From Intoshia linei (Eukaryota; Orthonectida; Rhopaluridae), in assembly GCA_001642005.1 (NCBI GenBank), contig LWCA01000596.1:1-22370 (forward strand): a stretch of DNA of 22,370 nucleotides, given 5' to 3'. Made by a program: the position numbers and the translations under genes. The notes below the pieces were generated by a model that was given only the letters and a program-made list of their open reading frames with translations, was not told the DNA's origin and did not search any database. Below, piece after piece: positions 20,954 through 22,370 of the stretch. Positions within the stretch are counted from its first letter, which is position 1; each line of letters begins with the position of its first letter.

Positions 20954-21357
20954 GACACGGAGGAGTTAATCAATTGGGTGGAAGTTTTATAAATGGCCGT
21001 CCATTGCCAGATAACGTTAGACATCGTATAGTAGAATTGGCTCAACAAGGAGTGCGCCCTTGTGATATTTCCAGAAAATTACGGGTTTCTCATGGATGTG
21101 TATCGAAAATTTTGGGAAGGTTGATTTAAACTAAAATGATGAATCTATATTCATTTTAGATATTATGAAACAGGATCTATTAGACCGGGTGTTATTGGTG
21201 GCTCAAAGCCTAAAGTTGCCACTCCCAAGGTAGTTGAAGCTATCACGTGTTATAAAGATTTAAATCCAACAATGTTTGCTTGGGAGATACGTGATAGGTT
21301 ACTCGTTGAAGGGGTGTGCAATAATGAAAATATACCCAGTGTCAGTTCAATTAATAG
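20954..21357 (+). CDS. sv: Pax2/5/8-type paired-domain exons (shaven-like), partial
   Basis: Pax2/5/8 proteins are nuclear transcription factors that bind DNA through a two-part paired domain; in Drosophila shaven/sparkling acts in sense organs and eye. Exon 20954-21119 encodes the beta-hairpin and N-terminal helices ([40 protein letters not shown]). Exon 21160-21357 encodes [18 protein letters not shown], then [10 protein letters not shown] and [14 protein letters not shown], ending PSVSSINR at a phase-2 donor. Both junctions fall where Pax2/5/8 introns are known. [17 protein letters not shown] favours Pax2/5/8 over Pax6 (eyeless), paired/gooseberry and Poxn. The intron between is only 40 nt (21120-21159). 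The usual GGVF is GGSF here. The octapeptide, partial homeodomain and C terminus lie beyond the window. Confidence 0.93.
21120..21159 (+). other. 40-nt intron inside the paired domain
   Basis: The segment runs GTTGATTT...CATTTTAG and splits an AG|A arginine codon. The flanking coding sequence is conserved to the last residue on both sides, so its limits are fixed by protein homology. Retaining it would introduce TAA four codons in. Confidence 0.93.
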
Positions 21358-22370
21358 GTTATTATTAATTTCGATATTATCTATTTTTCATTTTGTTTGC
21401 TTGTGAACATTATTTAGTTTTTAACATGAGAGATTTTTGAAAATGTTACAATACAGAGGGATACAATTTTATTTTTTATAGTTAATAGTGGATACAGTAT
21501 TAGATACATTTTGATACTTTTATACGTTATTATTTTGTAAGTTTATGTTAATATTGTTAATGTAATTTGATTACATACATGCATATTTTAATTTTTCTTT
21601 AAATTTGTTTTTAAAATTCAATTTTATAAAATAAATGTATTAAGTTTGAATAAATTTTACAAATGTAAATAATATATGTATTAAATTAAAAATTGACAAC
21701 AATACATGTATATGAAATGTTTCAATGTTTGATTTTTCAAAATTTGTATTTTTTTTGCATGAATAACTAACATTAATCAACTGAGTAATTAATCATCTAT
21801 ATTTATTATGCTATTTTTTATATTTTAATTTTCTTTTATTGTAAATGCATGTTTTTATTTTTGAGCAATTGTGATTGTATCTTATTTTAATCTCAACAAT
21901 ATAAACTAATGGAGTACATTATTTTTAGTGATTAAGAAAATCTTTTAGTTTTGACGTGTGTTGATATTTATTTTGTTAAATATTTAGCTTATTTATGTAT
22001 TTTTGTATTAATAATTTTATTTTTTTGACTTTGTCAAAAGTGGACTATTCAACTTTTATGTCATGTAATAGAATGTTTTTAAAATTTTAAAATTTTTAAA
22101 TTAAATGATCTTTAATCTTATCTTTATTCTATTTTATTAATCGTGTAAACTAAAAGTTGCCAAAATTTGAATCTGTCCGTTAGTAATGATTTAATTTTAG
22201 AATTATAATTATTATTATTTAACATATATTTTATTTGTTGCTATGTTGTAAACGGCCAATATGTGAATTTAGAGATTGAAAGTTATGAGAGTATAAGAAA
22301 TATTAATTGTTATTTTTTTTAAATTGTCGTATTTTTAGTTTTTTTCATTTTTCAAAATAGTAGGTAATTT
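21358..22370. other. Start of the next Pax intron
   Basis: After the GTTATT donor no continuation of the paired domain (expected to begin near IVRNK) is seen to the end of the window. The sequence is A+T-rich, without open frames or recognisable repeats. Confidence 0.6.

Noticed and set aside
20954-21357. Pax6 (eyeless), paired/gooseberry or Poxn assignment
   Set aside because: GVRPCDIS with [12 protein letters not shown] and [17 protein letters not shown] fits Pax2/5/8 best; Pax6 has a different segment after the hairpin and Poxn has an inserted residue before VATP.

Overview
The window is a strongly A+T-rich piece of an animal nuclear genome. Genes are intron-containing and sparse, and a large share of the DNA between them is transposon debris. 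The Pax2/5/8-type paired domain and the hAT and CGGBP1-like relics fit an insect. A hemipteran is my best guess, with low confidence. No bacterial-style operon signal is present.

Layout: (1) 2-370 is the 3' end of a polyubiquitin gene (+). It holds the last third of one unit, one complete unit, and a 10-residue tail that looks like the start of a further, lost unit. (2) 1571-3149 is an unrecognised gene (+) that I reconstructed as five exons with matching phases. It encodes about 383 residues rich in coiled-coil-like segments, and one intron is only 38 nt. (3) 3500-12160 is repeat country. It contains a tRNA-related SINE, palindromic TA-target MITEs, and a 569-bp hAT-like element with a perfect 8-bp target duplication. 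It also contains a frameshifted CGGBP1-like relic (-), a 130-bp-scale tandem repeat family, and a 2175-bp hAT element (7087-9261) that carries a broken transposase on the minus strand and still has perfect 8-bp target duplications. (4) 12160-20950 is mostly non-coding. It includes a candidate short first exon for the Pax gene (13136-13169) and three more identifiable transposons, one of them 923 bp with a perfect target duplication. (5) 20954-21357 holds two exons of a Pax2/5/8 (shaven/sparkling-like) paired domain, separated by a 40-nt intron. The gene continues beyond the window.

The genes do not form a common pathway: ubiquitin is housekeeping, Pax2/5/8 is a developmental regulator, and the middle gene is unknown. 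What ties the window together is genome style. Two unrelated genes each have an intron at or below 40 nt, and transposons have inserted repeatedly (hAT next to hAT, MITE at a hAT end). If the candidate first exon is right, the Pax first intron is about 7.8 kb and carries several of these insertions.
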